From: Oryzias latipes
Lineage: Eukaryota > Chordata > Actinopteri > Beloniformes > Adrianichthyidae
DNA length: 64,000 nucleotides
Reading direction: 5' to 3'
Assembly (NCBI RefSeq): GCF_002234675.1
Contig: NC_019872.2
Coordinates: forward strand, 14,691,950 to 14,755,949
Shown piece by piece: positions 45,295-64,000 of the stretch (positions within the stretch are counted from its first letter, which is position 1; every line of letters starts with the position of its first letter). The notes beneath the pieces were generated by a model. The model saw only the letters and a list, made by a program, of their open reading frames with translations, had not been told where the DNA came from and made no database searches. The position numbers and the translations under genes were made by a program.

Positions 45295-45989
45295 GGCTTA
45301 ACTGACCCAGGCTAAATTAAAAACTTTGTGTCTTTAAAGTACATTATTTTATTAATGCAAGATAACATTGTACAGCCACAGATTAACAAAGTTTCAAGTT
45401 CTCTTTGAAACTTTATGGAGCAAATCTCATGTAGAAAATCAGATACATGCTCAACACGTTCCCTTGATAGCACAGTAATATATTTGTGCACAAGAAAAAA
45501 GAAACTAGAAGTGTTTTGGAACATTCTAATTGTTGGAAGAAAAATAATATCTAGAACTTGTATCAAAGTAAGACAGAAGAATATACTAACAAAATCTTTT
45601 AGGTTTTTCCTTATACATCTTAAAAAATGTATATAACAATTAAAATGTAAGCAGCTTCTACAATGTATGTTCGCATTAATGCTTTTGAAACACAAATGCA
45701 AAGATCTAAATAGATTAGCTAATTGTTACAGCAATAAGTGCCTAATCTATTGCTAGTATCAGCTCCAACTTATTCACCATTTTATTTCCAATTAATCTTA
45801 AAGATTTATGACTCTGGAATTACAGTAACTGAAGAAACAATTGAAGTAGCAATAAACTTGAAATCAGACAGGTGAATTACAGCAGTTTTATTTGAAAAAA
45901 AAAAACAATTTCAGTTAATACATTGAATGAAGCACTGAAACAAGCCACTGGGACGTTGCAAAATACCACTAGAAAAGATGCAACTTTAA
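45295..45989. repeat. Right end of the tandem array
   Basis: It matches 7,140-7,890 and, in its last part, 33,650-33,800. Similarity stops near 45,985 just before the candidate terminal exon would start, so this is the array edge. DCX-side sequence begins to the right. Confidence 0.6.
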
Positions 45990-48331
45990 TAAAAGCAAAG
46001 ATTGAAGTCATTCATTCCGTTAAAAAGGTAAAGAACTAGAGGGGAGCATATTTACACCACGACAAAGTTTCCCGTGTCTCTACAAAATGAAACTAGTATG
46101 AGGCCTCCTCATTCTAGACATTTAAAAAAAAATAAATAAAAAGAATTACAAACAGGTATTTTTAAAGAGCAAGCCTTTGATCTCCAATGCAAGTTCATCA
46201 AAAGACAGCAGTCTTTAAGAAAAGGCACCACTGAAGGCGATGAATCACACAATCCATCCTACGAGGTGGCAGCCGCTTTTCACAAGACCAACAATTTTGT
46301 TTTCTATGCTGTGGAGCTGAATAATAAGCTGCAGAAGAGTTAAGGAAACAAGAGCACGATTAGTATGTGAGCTTTTACACAACTGACGGTTTGAAGGAAA
46401 TAGACTGGTTGTAACATTCCTGTACATAGTGTTGGGTGAAGTGAGGCGACCCTGCTGCGGACAGAAGCGGTTTGGCTGGTATAATAGCGCTCCCTGCAGG
46501 ATAAAAACAGCACCAGAGTTCACAGCACCAGAAAAGTTTGTATTACCCTTTGCCATTGACCAAAAAAAAAGTGGGTAAAAAGGCGCACACCTGATCATAC
46601 CAGATACATACACTTTTGATCACATTAGACATGGACATTTCATTGTTCCCACTTTCTGAAAAATCATACCACTGGAATAAAAATGGGCATTCCTAACCAA
46701 AAAGAAAAAACGATCCATTCTTAAACCCAAATGCATAGCTTTTAATTTGAAGGAGCAGCAAATTTCAGTGAACTATAACTGTGGCCACGCTTTGAAATGC
46801 TGGTGAGTAGACGGTAACGCGTCTGCTGCAGTGATGGAAAGTTACTCCCTGCTTTGTGCTTCAGTGTCAGCCATTTTCAAAGACTTTCTTAGTGACAAAA
46901 AAGAAAATTAAACTAAAGAACCACTCCAAACTCAGTAGATTTGGGACATTGCAAGTCGCTGTGACTGAAAAAGATTTCAGTTTGTACTAAAGTGGCACAC
47001 ACACCTGGTGGTGGTGGGAGGGTGCTAGAACTCGTATGTGAAGTTAAGAGAAAAAAAATACAAACTATGTGAACTAACAATGATACAAATTTTATATAAT
47101 TTAAACCCTTCACTGGTTAAGACAGAAGCCATCTTCATCCCCGGCAGATCATTGCCAAGTAGTACAAAAGAGGAGACCTCACTGTTGTCATGAAAGCGTC
47201 TAAAAGTGATGCAATAACGTCATCTTGACTTTAAAAAATATGGCATGCTTCATTCTTCTTGTGCGCCTCCTGAAAAATCTCCAGCATCAAACTTTTCCTC
47301 CTCTTTTCCGTAGTCAAGACACATACTTTGGCTTTGAGACTTAACTCTCGTGTATAAAAATCTTACTGCAAGTTGCACATAAATGGCCATGAAGGAGAAA
47401 ATTAGGGTAAGGGGGATAAAAAGACAGAATGGGATTTATTTAGTATAAAAACTGTAATAAAAGGTGTATTTTTAAAGGGCCTACTTTTTCACCTTTGGTT
47501 GTTTTTTTTAACGCACTTCTAGGTCCTTCAAAACAGTTTTTAACATGACAAGTTTCATTCATCAACTATCCATGCACAATAGTTAATGAAGGTTTGGTAG
47601 CACATGTAGTCTACGGTCTACATAGAGCGTCAAAATAGAGGAAATGCCAGAAAAGATTTCTTTCCGATTGAATGCAATTTTTCACACCACATGGACTCAC
47701 AGGCATTGCTGATTTTGGTCTGAAAAGTGTGGCTCTGTTTTGCATTCTACTCCTACCATTAAGCTTCCTTTAGCTTTTACCTCTATTTAATCAAACCCTC
47801 TGATGAGTTGAGCAAATGTTCTGACATTAAGGAAGCACAGCAATGAACACGGAGCAAACATGGTATGATGGCTATACATCGTATTTACAGCAAGTAAGAA
47901 AGATTTTGGGTAAAAAACAAAAAAACGTCCTTTGGGAAGGTCATCCTTAGGGCAGAGCGACAAGGATATGAGGATGATCACAAAAATGTTGTACAAAAAA
48001 CTTTGCTGCCTGAAATTTGGAGTGAAATTCTAAATTTGGTGTGCTTAATGATTAAAAAGTTTTTAAAGAAAAAGGGCACTTACAGTGAAATCTGTGACTA
48101 AACTGTGACATTAGTAAGAAAGAAGTTGTTTATTCTGCAAAAAACCTTTCTGGAAATCGAAAGAGGATTTTAATGTGATCAAAAGAGATTTTTGCAGAGC
48201 AGTGAATGGTGTTTAAGGCCTTAAAAAACAAAAACTGGTTGTCCTCAATAGTGGCACTGTGAGGGAAGGTTGAAAGCAGCAGAGGGGGGAAAAAAAAATT
48301 CAGTGTTTCAGGCCAAACGTAGGATGAGAGT
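45990..48331 (-). other. dcx: Probable dcx 3'UTR and downstream sequence
   Basis: It follows the dcx stop codon at 48,332. No coding sequence is seen. AATAAA on the minus strand occurs near 48,127 and 47,440, so the transcript could end near either or farther on; which is used cannot be told. Long 3'UTRs are usual for DCX genes. Confidence 0.5.
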
Positions 48332-61712
<13,381 letters not shown>

Positions 61713-61774
61713 GATGGCTGACAGCTGTGATGGTTTAGACAGATGTGAGGCAGTGAAGAGCAGCGCCAGAGAGT
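61713..61774 (-). other. dcx: 5'UTR part of the first dcx coding exon
   Basis: Sixty-two bases upstream of the ATG, bounded by a GTCTTGCAG acceptor. A preceding non-coding exon must therefore exist farther right. The context CATCATGG around the start is acceptable, and the start is fixed by conservation of MELDFGH. Confidence 0.7.
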
Positions 61775-64000
61775 CTGCAAGACGAATGAAATATTTAACA
61801 AAAATGTTATTTACTTAAGCTAGTTACTGATAATTACACATCTTCGTACATTAGAGTACCCTTTTTCATTATGTGCAGAAGCTGGTTTACAACAAACTGA
61901 CCTTTAAGCTGCATTCAAATAGACAAGCTAACCAACTCTAATGTTGGTGCAGGAAAAACATCAATGATTCTTTAAAACTTTTTCACATGATCTTGAATGG
62001 TATAATTCACAGACAGTTATATTATTGCCCAAATAATTGATATACTTTAAGAGTCAACTTTTAAAAAAAAAAAGTATCTTCTTCTGGCGTTAGGATGCAA
62101 GAACTGCTTTACGGTGAGAGCCCCACACATTTGGCATGGGTGCAGAAGTGTGAAGCAAAAAGATTGTCAAAAATTCAACTGCAGATTCTTCAGTCAAGAT
62201 CTCCAGCTTTCAGCTAGTTTTATGCACAAATTAAATCGACCAGGGATGTCGAGGTGAAATTAAGAACTTTTCCCTCAAGAAGAAGGCAGGTGTAATGGTG
62301 TAAGGTGTCAACTTCCAGTTGACTCATTACAGCCTGTTCATAGAAACATTAATTATTTGTTTCATTTTCAGTCAAATGCAATAAAATAAAGTCAAGAGTC
62401 CCAAACAAGAAAACTTTATCCCGTCAAACCTGTAATGTCAAAAAACATCCTTAGCAGAAAAGGTCAACATTGCTAGTTTTAGTGTGCGATTCTACCACCC
62501 GTAAAGACCCAACACAACAGAAAAAGGACCTTTAAGAGATTTTCATTAATATTAATATTTCCTTAATGTTAGAATTTCTCAGCTAAAAAGCAGGAACATT
62601 TAGTAAAAATGCTGCAAAATAAACCAAAACAAAAAAGGTGTACAATCACAGCTTAATCATAACTTTTTTTCCCTATAAGATTAAAAAAGAAGCACCCAAA
62701 TAGTTTGATAATAAATCTAAGAATTGTTTCACTACATTTGGGAGTCAAATTATTAGCATCATTTTTTAACCTAGATATTCTTGACTTAAATGGCTAAAGA
62801 TCTCACCTTTTCCAGTTCATAAACCGACCATACAGCTTCATTTCATTTTGTGAAGATTTGAATTTAAAATGTTGCTTCTTTCCAGCCATCAAATTAAGCA
62901 AATGATGCACCTGTCCGGCCAACAGACAATAGGCCAGCTATGCTATGAAGTCAGCTGACCTACATTGAGAGAACAGCTTTTAGAAAGAAAAAAAAACAAA
63001 AAATTTTCAAGTCAAACTCCTACCTGATGACCACAACCAAGAACTGAAAGCCACAAACCTGCTGACCCATATCTTTGAAAATGAAACGCACCCAACAAAA
63101 GACCCACACCCAGCTGCCACATAAAAGAGGACGTTTTCTGCAGAGATTAAAGATTCTTTTTGATAAAGAGAAAGTCATGACATGCCACAATAACAAGTGA
63201 ATGAAACTAACAAACACCCACACAATGTTTGACATGCACTTTTAACTCTGCAGTTACTATTTTCAGTATTTTTTTTCCACCTTTATTCAACCAGGATAAA
63301 AAACGAATTGAGATTAAAAACCTCTTTTGCAAGGGCATCCTGGGCAAGTTACTACTTTTCTTGCAACTTGTTTAGTCTGTCAAACCTTAATTGTTTTTTG
63401 TAAAAGAACTCTACTTTTGAACGGTTAAATTATTTTATAATTGGTAATGTTTTTTGGAATAATGCATTTTTTTTCCATGTCAAAAGGAAAAAAAATAGGA
63501 CTGGAAGGTGGAAATAAAAACTCTAGAAGACAAAACTCTCTTTAGATACATTGCTTTGTTAAACAAAGAAAAAGTTTTCAGTGCTGTTCACTGCATTATA
63601 AAGATGAACAGCAAGTTTTTGAAATTACAATGGAAGATGTGTTGAACTCGTTGACTTTCATGGTGTACTAACATTGATTAAAAAAAGTCTTCAAGTAGAA
63701 CAAAGACCTAAAGATGCTTCCTTGTGTAATTCCAGACGAGGCAGGTGAATACATGATGACATAACCAACTAATTCAGTCACTTCCCATCCATGTGGCAGG
63801 GCCCTCCAAATCATGCACACCCCCAACTGAGCTGCTGACTCGGGGGTTTTGTGACAGGCACATGGTGCGAGAGGGACTTGTGCGCTAAAGGTGCTGACAA
63901 AGACCAGGTTTTAGACCCATCTGCCGCACCATACTGTGACCCGTCCCCAGAAGAGGATCTGCCAGGGCGGTCCATTGTCTCAGACAGGGTGCCTGCTTTC
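61775..64000. other. 5' intron of dcx and right edge
   Basis: Mostly AT-rich with no gene or recognised TE. A GC-richer patch begins at about 63,780 and runs to the edge; its minus strand holds a 54-codon frame (see the separate entry). Confidence 0.5.
63811..63975 (-). other. Short frame of unknown meaning, possible upstream dcx exon
   Basis: ATG to TGA, 54 codons, starting MDRPGRSSSGDGS. It lies on the dcx strand in a local GC-rich patch. No match that I recognise. It could be part of an upstream exon, an uORF-bearing 5'UTR, or chance. Confidence 0.2.

Noticed and set aside
46245..46613. 122-codon frame on the minus strand
   Set aside because: It sits in the probable dcx 3'UTR, has no domain and no splice context.

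Overview
The window is vertebrate nuclear DNA, almost certainly from a teleost fish. It carries a multi-exon doublecortin (DCX) gene with canonical GT/AG introns and several CAPN5/CAPN6-type calpain genes. These are embedded in fish-typical mobile DNA: a Tf1/sushi-type chromodomain Gypsy element, L2-like LINEs, Tc1-like transposons, and hAT- and piggyBac-like MITEs. Gene density is low, and both gene families lie on the minus strand.

Left and centre (1 to about 46 kb) is a tandem array of one calpain gene plus its upstream flank. Three copies are visible. Copy 1 (984-2,894, running off the left edge) and copy 2 (9,922-21,239) are pseudogenes with several frameshifts or stops. Copy 3 (37,355-41,524) joins into an intact 473-residue, 9-exon frame with the catalytic Cys81, His251 and Asn283. 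All readable copies lack a 20-residue stretch of domain III, and copy 3 stops right after domain III, so it has neither the C2 domain of CAPN5/6 nor EF-hands. A second promoter-like block at 27.9-28.8 kb looks like the ghost of a fourth copy. In human the catalytically altered CAPN6 is the neighbour of DCX, so the array probably sits at the CAPN6 locus.

The array is inflated by insertions. In copy 2 these are an almost pristine Gypsy element (11,057-15,944; two 297-bp LTRs with one mismatch, 5-bp target duplication, 1,426-codon gag-pol-chromodomain frame) and a 5'-truncated L2-like LINE with an intact 727-residue RT frame. Between copies 2 and 3 lie a solo LTR nested in a TIR element, a GC-rich retroposon with a 14-bp target duplication, old LINE pieces, an endogenous retrovirus remnant split by a hAT-like MITE, a (TA)n(CA)n microsatellite, a 68-bp palindromic MITE and a Tc1-like transposon with about 265-bp TIRs.

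Right (about 46-64 kb) is DCX. Its six coding exons between 61,712 and 48,332 join to exactly 351 codons (350 residues plus stop). The likely 3'UTR lies below 48,332, and the 5'UTR continues past an acceptor at 61,774. Intron 2 holds a Tc1-like remnant. No tRNA, rRNA, CRISPR or prokaryotic feature was found.
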